Origin: Clostridiales bacterium
GTDB taxonomy: Bacteria > Bacillota > Clostridia > Oscillospirales > CAG-272
DNA: 46,563 bases
Direction of reading: 5' to 3'
NCBI GenBank assembly: GCA_024693345.1
Contig: JAILLB010000002.1
Span: 1 to 46,563, forward strand
Position numbers and translations under genes: made by a program. Positions within the stretch are counted from its first letter, which is position 1. Every line of letters starts with the position of its first letter. Under the pieces are notes generated by a model. It saw nothing but the letters and a program-made list of their open reading frames with translations, was not told where the DNA came from and searched no databases. Shown here in pieces: positions 32,271 to 39,811 of the stretch.

Positions 32271-33596
32271 CTATCCTTCAACGATGATAAATTTTTCTGT
32301 TATTTCAACCACACGCCCGTTTATAGGTGAGTGGATGTTTACGCTGAGTTTTCCTTCAGCTGCTTTTGCGAGTACTTGATACTCTTTTACGTCCTGACCA
32401 ACTTTTACATCAACAACGGCAGGAACACCTATGTGTTGATTCAGCATCACTTTGACTCTCTTGGTCTTTATTTCATTGTCTGAAATTGGTGCTGAGTTGT
32501 TGTATTTTTCGAGATCCATTCTCTTGCGCAGTCTTGACAGCGGAACCTGTTTCAATTCTCTGTCTTTGACCACTTTGACCGGTTCTGTAATCACCGGCGG
32601 CTTAACACCCTCAGCTCTTAATCCCTTCTTGACAACGGCGAGAAGATTTCTGGGTGATAATCCCTGGTGGCATGAATACATCTCACACAAACCGCAGCTC
32701 GAACAGAATGCCGAGTTTAGATACGGGAGTATGTTGTGCCAGTCGTGGTTTGATGCTACCTTCATGAATTCTGCCGGATCAATGGGATGTCCGAGAAGGT
32801 GTCTTGGACACATGTCCGTACAGTATCTGCACTGACTGCAAGAAGCCATTGCTCTCTTCAGGTCAATCGATACTTTTGTTTGTTTTCTTTGTACAACGTA
32901 ATGATCTTCCGGCAATACTATAACAGCATTTGTTGTCTTAGTGACAACATCACTCTTCGTACCAAGATTTCCCATCATTGGTCCGCCAAGCAAGTAAGCC
33001 GGTTTGTCTGTCGTCTCGCCTCCGGAAAGTGCTATCAATTCACCGATTGTCATACCAATCGGAGCATAATATGTTCCCGGGGTTTTAACTTCGCCGGTTA
33101 CTGTCACGTATTTACGCGTAACCGGTTTTCCGTTGATTGCTCTGTACAGGTTGTATACTGTTTCAACATTGAATACGTTGACTCCGACTGTTATTGGGAG
33201 CGCACCTGGTTGTACAACCCTGCCTGTCGCTTCGTATATCAGAATCACTTCATCCCCTGCTGGATATACTTCCCTGAAAGGGCAAATTCTCATATTATCA
33301 AACGATGACATAAGAGGTTCCAAGGCCGCAATGGTTTTTTTGTATACTGCTTTTAGACCTATGATAACCTGCTTTGCACCGACTGTTTTCGCTATTAAAT
33401 TGAGTGCTTGGAGTATTTCGTAAGCTTTTCTTTCAAGAAGCTGTCTGTGCAGTCTCAAAAGTGGCTCGCACTCCGCGCAGTTAAGTATTATCGTATCGGC
33501 ACGCTTGTCCAGTTTTGCATATGATGGAAAACCGGCTCCACCTGCACCTACGATTCCGGCATCACGCATTATTGCAGTGAGCTCTTCGTAATTCAT
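32271..33596 (-). CDS. pduS: PduS-like flavo-iron-sulfur electron-transfer protein (RnfC-related)
   Basis: 441 residues. The N-terminus has GIVGAGGAGFPSYAKL and NCAECEPLL, the NADH/FMN-binding part shared with RnfC and NuoF. A SLBB-like region follows (KYVTVTGEVKTPGTYY). Two [4Fe-4S] motifs are present: CSQCRYCTDMCP (about 255) and CSSCGLCEMYSC (about 300). The C-terminus is a sandwich-barrel hybrid motif (VDVKVGQDVKEYQ). In B12-type Pdu compartments it reduces cobalamin, but no B12 enzyme is encoded here, so another acceptor is likely. It overlaps the BMC-P stop (ATGA). Confidence 0.93.
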   Translation of the reverse strand: MNYEELTAIMRDAGIVGAGGAGFPSYAKLDKRADTIILNCAECEPLLRLHRQLLERKAYEILQALNLIAKTVGAKQVIIGLKAVYKKTIAALEPLMSSFDNMRICPFREVYPAGDEVILIYEATGRVVQPGALPITVGVNVFNVETVYNLYRAINGKPVTRKYVTVTGEVKTPGTYYAPIGMTIGELIALSGGETTDKPAYLLGGPMMGNLGTKSDVVTKTTNAVIVLPEDHYVVQRKQTKVSIDLKRAMASCSQCRYCTDMCPRHLLGHPIDPAEFMKVASNHDWHNILPYLNSAFCSSCGLCEMYSCHQGLSPRNLLAVVKKGLRAEGVKPPVITEPVKVVKDRELKQVPLSRLRKRMDLEKYNNSAPISDNEIKTKRVKVMLNQHIGVPAVVDVKVGQDVKEYQVLAKAAEGKLSVNIHSPINGRVVEITEKFIIVEG

Positions 33597-33871
33597 TTCT
33601 TAAGTCCTGATATTCCTATTCCTTCATCTACTATACCGACAATTGCCGCGTCTATAGGTGATGATTCCAAATTGCAGCCTATTCTCGCTGCGCTTCCGGT
33701 TGCAACCAATACGAGTTCGCCAATTCCTGCGCCTATATTGTCTATCGCAACTATTTTGTTTTCCGGATTGCCCATTTCATTCAATGGTTCGACTACCATG
33801 AATTTATGGCCTACAAGATTTTCATTCTTGCGAGTCGAAACAATGCTGCAAATAACTTTTCCGACTATCAT
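33593..33871 (-). CDS. BMC-P pentameric vertex protein (EutN/CcmL/PduN family)
   Basis: 92 residues. MIVGKVICSIVSTRKNENLVG, GHKFMVV, AIDNIGAGIGELVLVATGSAARI and DAAIVGIVD mark the EutN/CcmL fold that forms pentamers capping the shell vertices. Only one copy is present, as a 12-vertex shell would need. Separated from the BMC-H genes by 81 bases that contain a strong hairpin, and coupled to pduS downstream. Confidence 0.95.
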   Translation of the reverse strand: MIVGKVICSIVSTRKNENLVGHKFMVVEPLNEMGNPENKIVAIDNIGAGIGELVLVATGSAARIGCNLESSPIDAAIVGIVDEGIGISGLKK

Positions 33872-33899
33872 AATCTTTTCCTTTCAATGGGTTGGTTTC

Positions 33900-33927
33900 C
33901 CGTCTGCCGCAATTAAGCGGCAGACGG
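33900..33927 (-). other. Intercistronic stem-loop between BMC-H and BMC-P genes
   Basis: A perfect 11-bp stem, CCGTCTGCCGC and GCGGCAGACGG (33900-33910 and 33917-33927) with a 6-base loop. Read in the operon direction it is followed by GAAACC, not a U-run, so it should not terminate well. It marks the boundary between the abundant hexamer genes and the rare vertex gene, and most likely protects or defines an mRNA 3' end. Confidence 0.7.
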
Positions 33928-33952
33928 TTTTGAGACTTTCGAAGATTTCCTA

Positions 33953-34231
33953 TTATTTGAGAACAGGAAGAATCTTTTCAACGTCTGAATGAGGACGAGG
34001 AATTACATGAATTGCAATTACTTCGCCGAGTTTGCCAGCAGCTGCACCGCCGGCCTGGGTTGCTGCGTTAACCGCACCGACATCGCCACGAACCATAACG
34101 GATACGAGTCCGCTACCGATCTTTTCTGTGCCGATGAGAGTAACATTAGCTGCTTTTACCATAGCATCTGCAGCTTCAATAGCAGCAACAAGTCCTCTGG
34201 TTTCTACCATTCCGAGTGCTTCAAGTGCCAT
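33953..34231 (-). CDS. BMC-H hexameric shell protein (PduA-like), copy 1
   Basis: 92 residues from ATG 34231 (GGAGGG upstream; the in-frame ATG at 34246 has no Shine-Dalgarno). Canonical BMC fold: [20 protein letters not shown], the pore loop KIGSGLVSV as in PduA (GSG lining), and [27 protein letters not shown] is the usual C-terminus. It forms flat hexamers making the shell faces, with pores for propanediol. Nearly identical to the next two copies; it differs mainly around [11 protein letters not shown]. Confidence 0.95.
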   Translation of the reverse strand: MALEALGMVETRGLVAAIEAADAMVKAANVTLIGTEKIGSGLVSVMVRGDVGAVNAATQAGGAAAGKLGEVIAIHVIPRPHSDVEKILPVLK

Positions 34232-34276
34232 AATGTCCCTCCACATTAAATTTTATTTTTCTTTTTTCTTTTTTTA

Positions 34277-34555
34277 TTATTTGAGTACGGGAAGAATCTT
34301 CTCCACGTCAGAATGAGGACGAGGAATTACATGAACTGCAATTACTTCGCCGAGTTTGCCAGCAGCTTTGCCACCGGCTTCTGTAGCTGCATTGACTGCA
34401 CCGACATCACCTCTGACCATAACTGATACGAGTCCGCTACCGATCTTCTCTGTGCCGATGAGTGTAACATTTGCAGCTTTTACCATAGCATCTGCAGCTT
34501 CGATTGCAGCTACAAGACCTCTGGTTTCTACCATTCCTAAAGCTTCAAGTGTCAT
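34277..34555 (-). CDS. BMC-H hexameric shell protein (PduA-like), copy 2
   Basis: 92 residues from ATG 34555, with GGAGG eight bases upstream. It begins [13 protein letters not shown] and is otherwise almost identical to copy 1, with [11 protein letters not shown] and [14 protein letters not shown]. The same PduA-type GSG pore loop is present. The close similarity suggests mixed hexamers or simply higher dosage. Confidence 0.95.
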   Translation of the reverse strand: MTLEALGMVETRGLVAAIEAADAMVKAANVTLIGTEKIGSGLVSVMVRGDVGAVNAATEAGGKAAGKLGEVIAVHVIPRPHSDVEKILPVLK

Positions 34556-34598
34556 ATTTTTTGCCTCCATTTAAAATATATTCTCTTTTTTCTTTTTC

Positions 34599-34970
34599 TT
34601 ATTTCAGTTTGGGAAGAATCTTCTCAACATCAGAATGAGGACGAGGAATTACGTGAACTGCGATAACTTCGCCGAGCTTTCCTGCTCTTGCGCCACCTGC
34701 TTCTGTAGCAGCATTAACTGCGCCTACGTCACCTCTGACCATAACTGATACGAGTCCGCTTCCGATTTTTTCTGTTCCGATGAGTGTTACATTGGCAGCT
34801 TTAACCATTGCATCTGCTGCTTCAATTGCAGCAACAAGTCCTCTGGTTTCTACCATTCCCAATGCTTCAAGCTCAACAGGAGTTTTTTCACTGACAACCG
34901 GTGTTGTTCCGACAGTCTTTTCTTTGGATACTACTGTGTTTGATGTACCTGTTCTTTTTGTTGCGGCCAT
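34599..34970 (-). CDS. BMC-H shell protein, copy 3, with N-terminal extension
   Basis: 123 residues. Residues 33-123 are the same BMC domain as copies 1 and 2 ([18 protein letters not shown] at the end). Residues 1-32 are an added Thr/Ser/Val/Lys-rich stretch (starting [14 protein letters not shown]) that looks unstructured. It may contact cargo or tune shell curvature. It has the first position among the three copies in the transcript. Confidence 0.92.
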   Translation of the reverse strand: MAATKRTGTSNTVVSKEKTVGTTPVVSEKTPVELEALGMVETRGLVAAIEAADAMVKAANVTLIGTEKIGSGLVSVMVRGDVGAVNAATEAGGARAGKLGEVIAVHVIPRPHSDVEKILPKLK

Positions 34971-34983
34971 AATACCATCTCCG

Positions 34984-35268
34984 TTATTTTTTTAATCGTT
35001 GAGCGCTGAGATCAACAATTCTTCGTGTTTCCTCGTGAGGATTTGCCAAAACCAGTTTGGCAACAGGTTTCTTGATTGCAAGTGTCGATGCGTTTTCAAC
35101 CGCCGCGTTGACTGCTGACACATCGCCTTCAACGATGATTGTAACCAACCTTCCTCCGAGCTTTCTTTCCCATGTGACAAGTTCTACGTTTGCAGACTTG
35201 CACATAATGTCCAGTGCATCAAGTGCGGCTACGACACCGGTTATTTCTATAAATCCCAATGCTTTCAT
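34984..35268 (-). CDS. BMC-H shell protein, divergent paralogue
   Basis: 94 residues. [22 protein letters not shown] and [20 protein letters not shown] give the BMC fold, and [13 protein letters not shown] the usual C-terminal helix. The pore loop reads ERKLGGRLV, with GGR replacing the GSG of the PduA-like copies. A bulkier, positively charged pore is therefore likely, perhaps for a different metabolite or anion. It follows the 104-residue BMC gene after 12 bases. Confidence 0.92.
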   Translation of the reverse strand: MKALGFIEITGVVAALDALDIMCKSANVELVTWERKLGGRLVTIIVEGDVSAVNAAVENASTLAIKKPVAKLVLANPHEETRRIVDLSAQRLKK

Positions 35269-35280
35269 AACTCACACTTT

Positions 35281-35595
35281 CTAGTTTTTGTCGAATCCGT
35301 TCAGCTTGAGCATTTTCTCAGTGTCTTCTTCGACATTAGGAATAATGTAATGAGTTACTATGCCACTGACGCTTGCGGCTGCTGAAAGTCCAGCATCTAC
35401 TGCAGCCTTTACGTCATCGACATTGCCGCGGAATTTGACGGCAACCAGAAGCGGTACCGGCAACTTGTCAGCATTGGCAGGTTTATTTTTATCAAAATTT
35501 TCAACTGTGACATTAGCCGCTTTGCAACCTGCATCGCAAGCCGCAAATGCTGCAACCAGCCCATATACTTCAATGATTCCAACAGCTTTTCCCAT
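35281..35595 (-). CDS. BMC-H shell protein, divergent paralogue with insertion
   Basis: 104 residues. KAVGIIEVYGLVAAFAACDAGCKAANV starts a BMC domain. An extra segment of about 12 residues (DKNKPANADKLPVP) lies between the first helix and strand, at the side of the pore loop. VAVKFRGNVDDVKAAVDAG and HYIIPNVEEDTEKML complete it. The insertion should alter the pore and the concave face. First shell gene in the block, 38 bases after the alcohol dehydrogenase. Confidence 0.9.
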   Translation of the reverse strand: MGKAVGIIEVYGLVAAFAACDAGCKAANVTVENFDKNKPANADKLPVPLLVAVKFRGNVDDVKAAVDAGLSAAASVSGIVTHYIIPNVEEDTEKMLKLNGFDKN

Positions 35596-35633
35596 TTTTT
35601 ACTCCGTTTACTGTTTCCTATGATTAATGGTCT

Positions 35634-36842
35634 TTACTGATTTGCCATTACAGCAATCTTCAGACCTTCCTGTCTTACGTTTGTTTCAAATGCTTCCTGA
35701 ATTCTGCTGAGCGGGAACTTATGTGTTATGAGTTCCGTTACCGGAAGACCTATTCCCTTTGCTCTCTTGAGGAAGTCAAATGTTGTGGCATAATCTCTCA
35801 GTGTATATACCCATGATCCGACCATCGTCAGTTCTTTTGAGCAGATATCAAAGTGAGGATTGATTGTTGCATCTCCGCCATTGATGAAGAATCCGAGTTC
35901 GCAGAGCCCGCCACCGTTTCTGATAAACTTGTAGATGTTTGAGTGTCCTGCAGGTGAACCTGTACACTGGAAACCGAAATCTGCTAGGTGTCCGCCAAAT
36001 GCGTTCACGACGCCTTTCTGGAGTTCTTCAATTCCTTTGAAGTCCTTGAAGTTAACTGTTGCTTCAGCTCCCATTCTCTTAGAGAAATCAAGTCTCTGCT
36101 GGTTTCCGTCTACTGTTACGATGTGCTCTACTCCGAGAGTTCTGAGAACTGCAACACAGAGAAGACCGATTGGTCCGCATCCCTGGATTACAACTCTTGA
36201 ATTAAATCTCAAAATGTTTGTTGTCTTTGCTCTTTCAACTGCATGAACAAGAACTGCACTTGGCTCAATAAGAATTCTTGAATCGAGATCAAGATCACTT
36301 ACGTTGAAGAATGTTGAACCCGCACTTCCCTTGATCAGAATGTAATCTGAAAACCATCCCTTGAGGTGGTTATTCGGATCGTTGTCAGGAAGAAGACCAT
36401 AAACGTCTGCTCCTCCGACATTCTGTTTGTTCAAGTCGTACATAGTTATGTCCGGGTTGTCCTTGAAAATCATACATGTAACAAGTTTGTCGCCAACTCC
36501 TATCGGTTTGCCGGCACTGTCCTTGGTTACGTTCTTACCAATCTTTACGATTTCGCCTGTTCCTTCGTGTCCAAGTGCAACAGGGATAAGTCCGAATGGG
36601 TCCTTACGGAATTCATGAGCATCTGTTCCGCAGATTCCGCATCCTTCTACTTTTACGAGAATATCGTCGTCTCCGACTTCCGGAATAGGAAATTCTTTGA
36701 CTTCCATTTTTTCAATGGCCGTCAGCATTCCAACTTTTGCTGTCTTTGGAACACCGACACTGGTTGCTGGTGAAGTGGTTGTATTCATACCTGCAAGTAC
36801 TTTCTTTACAATCTCTTCAATGTTAGCAGCATTGATATCCAT
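35634..36842 (-). CDS. Zinc-dependent alcohol dehydrogenase with encapsulation peptide
   Basis: 402 residues, medium-chain dehydrogenase family. Residues 1-19 (AANIEEIVKKVLAGM) are an amphipathic encapsulation helix, then a Thr/Ser/Pro linker. The enzyme begins near 35, with VEGCGICGTDAHEF (catalytic zinc Cys), GHEGTGEIVKIG (His-Glu), and VVIQGCGPIGLLCVAVLR (NAD fold). It lacks the four-Cys structural zinc loop. It probably reduces propionaldehyde to propanol, regenerating NAD inside the compartment, or lactaldehyde to propanediol; the sequence does not decide. Confidence 0.9.
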   Translation of the reverse strand: MDINAANIEEIVKKVLAGMNTTTSPATSVGVPKTAKVGMLTAIEKMEVKEFPIPEVGDDDILVKVEGCGICGTDAHEFRKDPFGLIPVALGHEGTGEIVKIGKNVTKDSAGKPIGVGDKLVTCMIFKDNPDITMYDLNKQNVGGADVYGLLPDNDPNNHLKGWFSDYILIKGSAGSTFFNVSDLDLDSRILIEPSAVLVHAVERAKTTNILRFNSRVVIQGCGPIGLLCVAVLRTLGVEHIVTVDGNQQRLDFSKRMGAEATVNFKDFKGIEELQKGVVNAFGGHLADFGFQCTGSPAGHSNIYKFIRNGGGLCELGFFINGGDATINPHFDICSKELTMVGSWVYTLRDYATTFDFLKRAKGIGLPVTELITHKFPLSRIQEAFETNVRQEGLKIAVMANQ

Positions 36843-36844
36843 AA

Positions 36845-37324
36845 TTAAGTGCTTCCTTTCTCAAATATTTCGCGGCCATATTCGGCAAGACCTGTATCCT
36901 GGACTTCGGTTCCGCCCGACACTCCAAGACCTCCTATGATCTCACCCTTACTGTTTTTTAACGGCTCACCGCCACCGAATATTACTATCTTTCCATCATT
37001 GGTAAACTGAATTCCGTAAAGTGAACCGCCCGGTTTTGCCAGCTGGCTCAATTCTTTTGTCGTCATCTTCAGTGCCACTGATGTATATGCTTTGTTTAAC
37101 GCTATGTCGTAACTGGCAATGAAAGAGTTGTCGGAACATTCGACCAAAACTGGATTGCCGCCCTTGTTGGCTATTGCAACAACTGCGTTTACCCCAAGTT
37201 CCTTTGCTCTTTCCCTGACTTTACGGCTAAGCGCCTGAGCAGCAGCAAGCGTCATATCATCTGACGGTCTCAAGTATTCTCTCAATACGTTTTCAACCGT
37301 TTTTTTAATAAGCTGCTCGTTCAT
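36845..37324 (-). CDS. GlcG/HbpS (PduO C-terminal-like) protein with encapsulation peptide
   Basis: 159 residues. About 24-159 match the GlcG/HbpS/PduO-C family (MTLAAAQALSRKVRERAKELG, VVAIANKGGNPV, KPGGSLYGIQFTNDGKIVIFGGG abbreviated by its ends, GGLGVSGGTEVQD). Members can bind haem or cobalamin; the activity is not settled. Residues 1-18 (NEQLIKKTVENVLREYL) resemble the encapsulation helices of its neighbours, so it is probably lumenal. Two bases before the alcohol dehydrogenase gene, three after the aldolase. Confidence 0.85.
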   Translation of the reverse strand: MNEQLIKKTVENVLREYLRPSDDMTLAAAQALSRKVRERAKELGVNAVVAIANKGGNPVLVECSDNSFIASYDIALNKAYTSVALKMTTKELSQLAKPGGSLYGIQFTNDGKIVIFGGGEPLKNSKGEIIGGLGVSGGTEVQDTGLAEYGREIFEKGST

Positions 37325-37327
37325 AAC

Positions 37328-38167
37328 TTATTTTCCCAGCTGAGCAAGTACTCTCTTTGTTATTTCAGATACGAGAGCTTCTTCCTCCATGGAAGCACCT
37401 GTCGGATTGGCTGTTCTTGCTGAACCGCCGCAGCTTCCAGTGCATGTGCCGCAGTTGTGGCAGCTCGGCTTACCTTCCTTGAGGTTCGGGCAGAGGTTTG
37501 CAGGATGTTTACCCTTCATACCGAATTTTCTTCTGATTTCATAGAGCTGTTCAACCTGTTCCGGAGTAAATTCCTTTGGTCCGCCAAGTACTCTTGACTG
37601 ATAAAGAAGTCTTGCATAGAACTCGACTGATTCCATCTTCATGTATGCTGCAAGAAGTGAATCTGAATAAGTAAGAGCGCCATGGTTTTCAAGAAGAACT
37701 GCATCGAAATAAGGAAGATACTCTTCTACTGCGTCCGGTATCTCTTCTGTTGAAGGACAGCCGTATTTAGCTATCGGTACACAACCGAGTGCTATTACTG
37801 CTTCAGGCATGATAGGCTGTGTAAGCGGAATGCCTGCGATTGCAAAACTTGTTGCATAGAGAGGATGAGCGTGTACAACACTCTGTACATCAGGTCTCTT
37901 CTGATAAACTCTCATGTGCATCTTGATTTCAGATGATGGTTTGAAAGCTCCGTTAGCCTGGATAACTTTTCCGTTCTCATCAACTTTACAGATGTATTCC
38001 GGTGTCATAAATCCCTTTGAAACACCGGTAGGTGTGCATAAAAACTCATGGTCGTTGAGTTTTACGGAGATGTTTCCGTCATTGGCAGCAACCATTCCGC
38101 GGTTGTAGATTCTTCTGCCTATGTCGCACATTTGTTTTTTGATTTCGTACTCATTTACGTTTGACAT
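37328..38167 (-). CDS. Class II aldolase (fuculose/rhamnulose-1-phosphate) with Cys-rich linker and C-terminal encapsulation peptide
   Basis: 279 residues. About 1-210 are the catalytic domain: AANDGNISVKL, TPTGVSKG, the acid/base Glu80 in KPSSE, zinc ligands His99 and His101 in VHAHPLYATS, and His162 in ENHG. A linker with Cys226, 236, 239, 242 and 246 (CHNCGTCTGSC) could bind zinc or Fe-S. Residues 260-279 (EEEALVSEITKRVLAQLGK) are a C-terminal encapsulation helix. It should make lactaldehyde and DHAP inside the shell, feeding propanediol formation. This is the marker of the fucose/rhamnose (GRM5-type) compartments. Confidence 0.9.
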   Translation of the reverse strand: MSNVNEYEIKKQMCDIGRRIYNRGMVAANDGNISVKLNDHEFLCTPTGVSKGFMTPEYICKVDENGKVIQANGAFKPSSEIKMHMRVYQKRPDVQSVVHAHPLYATSFAIAGIPLTQPIMPEAVIALGCVPIAKYGCPSTEEIPDAVEEYLPYFDAVLLENHGALTYSDSLLAAYMKMESVEFYARLLYQSRVLGGPKEFTPEQVEQLYEIRRKFGMKGKHPANLCPNLKEGKPSCHNCGTCTGSCGGSARTANPTGASMEEEALVSEITKRVLAQLGK

Positions 38168-38196
38168 AATAAGTATCTCCTTATATGTGATTCTTT

Positions 38197-38649
38197 TTAT
38201 TTTTCGGTTTTAGGATCCCCGTTTTCGTCAATCCATCCGAGGTATTCTTCGATTTCTCTAACTCCCTCTTTTGTGATGGAATTGACTTTGAATATCTTGT
38301 GGCATCCGGCAAGCTTCAGCCACTCTTCGGCCTTTCGGGGATCGGCAAGGTCGATTTTCGTTACGACTCCGACAACGTCTCTGTTGACCATTCCGGCCAT
38401 GTTCGGAGAGTATACCGAAAACCAGTCATCTGCCGCCAGCAGCAGTGCCACGACATCGGCTTCATATGCATAGAGACCTAGAGCGCTGCTGAGGTTTCTG
38501 TTCTCGACGTATTCACCGGGTGTATCGATGATCTTGTCTTTCCAGTCGATGTATTGTGTTTTGTGATACTCAATCTTTTCGTTTGTAAGAGCCTGTTTTA
38601 ATGTTGTTTTTCCTACGCCGCTTCGGCCAAGGAAAATAATCTTTTTCAT
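38197..38649 (-). CDS. pduV: EutP/PduV-family small GTPase
   Basis: 150 residues from the ATG at 38649, whose ATGA overlaps the stop of the PduU-like gene. P-loop GRSGVGKTT, G3 region IDTPGEYVENR, G4 TKID, and a C-terminal GVREIEEYL. PduV has been linked to compartment positioning or shell association and EutP has been described as an acetate kinase-like protein; here the role is inferred only from the operon. An upstream in-frame ATG at 38667 would lie inside the previous gene and has no Shine-Dalgarno. Confidence 0.88.
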   Translation of the reverse strand: MKKIIFLGRSGVGKTTLKQALTNEKIEYHKTQYIDWKDKIIDTPGEYVENRNLSSALGLYAYEADVVALLLAADDWFSVYSPNMAGMVNRDVVGVVTKIDLADPRKAEEWLKLAGCHKIFKVNSITKEGVREIEEYLGWIDENGDPKTEK

Positions 38650-39020
38650 GTCTTTGTCACTTCGCATACGGCAAAGCCCAATACTTCTTTACAGTAAGTG
38701 TTAACTGCTTTAAGTGATGACTCAACTTCGGAAACTGTTCCGGTTATGATGACCGTTCCACTGAATCTGTCAACAAAACCAAGCTGAGCTGCACTTGCTT
38801 TTATACACAAATCTGCAGCTATTATTGCTGTTTCGCTGGGACAGATTGTTATAATTCCGATTGCTGTCGCACTATAGTCGACTGATGGATCAAGTCCGAG
38901 TTTTCTATACAGGAGTCTGTCAGGATTTGCGATTATGTGTGATATGGTAATCTGCTTTCCGGGAACACCTTCCTGGATAATTCGCATCTTGCCTTCTTTG
39001 TCAAACTTATCTATATCCAC
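38646..39020 (-). CDS. pduU: Circularly permuted BMC-H shell protein (PduU/EutS-like), GTG start
   Basis: 124 residues. MRIIQEGVPGKQITISHIIANP is the N-terminal beta-barrel segment typical of PduU/EutS. The BMC core then reads SATAIGIITICPSETAIIAAD, FSGTVIITGTVSEVES and a closing helix. These hexamers have a plugged pore. The start is GTG (39020-39018) with GGAGG six bases upstream; there is an in-frame ATG at codon 12 but no Shine-Dalgarno before it. Lies 2 bases after the activase stop. Confidence 0.9.
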   Translation of the reverse strand: MDIDKFDKEGKMRIIQEGVPGKQITISHIIANPDRLLYRKLGLDPSVDYSATAIGIITICPSETAIIAADLCIKASAAQLGFVDRFSGTVIITGTVSEVESSLKAVNTYCKEVLGFAVCEVTKT

Positions 39021-39022
39021 AA

Positions 39023-39811
39023 CTAACCTCCTATCTGGCCTTTCAGGCCCTCAGATTTGACCACTTCCAGCAGTCTGTCCATATGTTCCTTGGATGGCGG
39101 CTCTATCGATGAGAGTGTGTACTGTCTTCCGAGTCCCGCATACTTGTCTGTTCCGAGTCTGTGGTATGGAAGAATGTGCATCTCTTCTACTGTTCCGAGT
39201 GATTTGGCGAACTTTGCAATTTCCCTGATTTCTTCGGGCGAATCGTTGAAAGTTGGAATAACCGGTGTTCGAATTATGAGCTTCTTTGCATCCTTTGCTA
39301 TTTTTCTTGCGTTTTCAAGAATCAGTTCATTTGACTGAGTAGTGAATGCTTTGTGCTTTTCACTGTTCATGTGCTTTATGTCCATTAGGTACAGATCAAG
39401 GTACGGAAGATATGTCTGTATTATTTCGTACTTTGCAAAACCCGTGGATTCCATTGCAGTGTTGATTCCCGATTCTTTTGCTGCTCTCAGAAGAGCTGGT
39501 GCAAATTTCGGTTGGGCGAGCGATTCACCTCCGGAGAGAGTCATACCACCACCGGACCTGTCGTAATAGACTCTGTCTCTTTCGACTTCTTCCATTACTT
39601 CAGCAACCGTAACATCTCTGCCAACCGTTTTTGTTTTGCCTCCCATAGTCATCTGCTGAATTTCGTATTCCTGTGACTCTGGGTTGCAGCACCATCTGCA
39701 TCTCAGATAACAACCTTTTAGGAAAACTATTGTTCTGATTCCCGGACCATCGTGGACAGAAAAGCGCTGAATATCAAATATTCTGCCTTTAGTGTTCAGA
39801 TATTCCTCCAT
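39023..39811 (-). CDS. Glycyl-radical enzyme activase (radical SAM)
   Basis: 262 residues. Radical SAM motif CYLRCRWC (Cx3Cx2C) near residue 35, preceded by SVHDGPGIRTIVFLKG, the activase signature. GGGMTLSGGESLAQP is the SAM-binding GGE region; MDIKHM and RTPVIPTFND follow. It installs the glycyl radical on the dehydratase using SAM and one electron. The stretch after the Cys motif has no ferredoxin-type Cys clusters, so it has only one visible [4Fe-4S] site, like pyruvate formate-lyase activase. ATG 39811 shares a base with the dehydratase stop (TGATG) and has GGAGG six bases upstream. Confidence 0.93.
   Translation of the reverse strand: MEEYLNTKGRIFDIQRFSVHDGPGIRTIVFLKGCYLRCRWCCNPESQEYEIQQMTMGGKTKTVGRDVTVAEVMEEVERDRVYYDRSGGGMTLSGGESLAQPKFAPALLRAAKESGINTAMESTGFAKYEIIQTYLPYLDLYLMDIKHMNSEKHKAFTTQSNELILENARKIAKDAKKLIIRTPVIPTFNDSPEEIREIAKFAKSLGTVEEMHILPYHRLGTDKYAGLGRQYTLSSIEPPSKEHMDRLLEVVKSEGLKGQIGG

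Larger units (their letters stand above)
33953..34874 (-). repeat. Tandem triplication of a BMC-H gene
   Basis: Three roughly 280-base copies of the same coding unit start every 322-324 bases (33953, 34277 and 34599 are their 3' ends). Protein differences are few and cluster in AATxAGGxxAG and the last four residues. This shows recent duplication, with or without gene conversion. The spacers are A/G-rich on the coding strand and each ends in a GGAGG. Confidence 0.85.
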
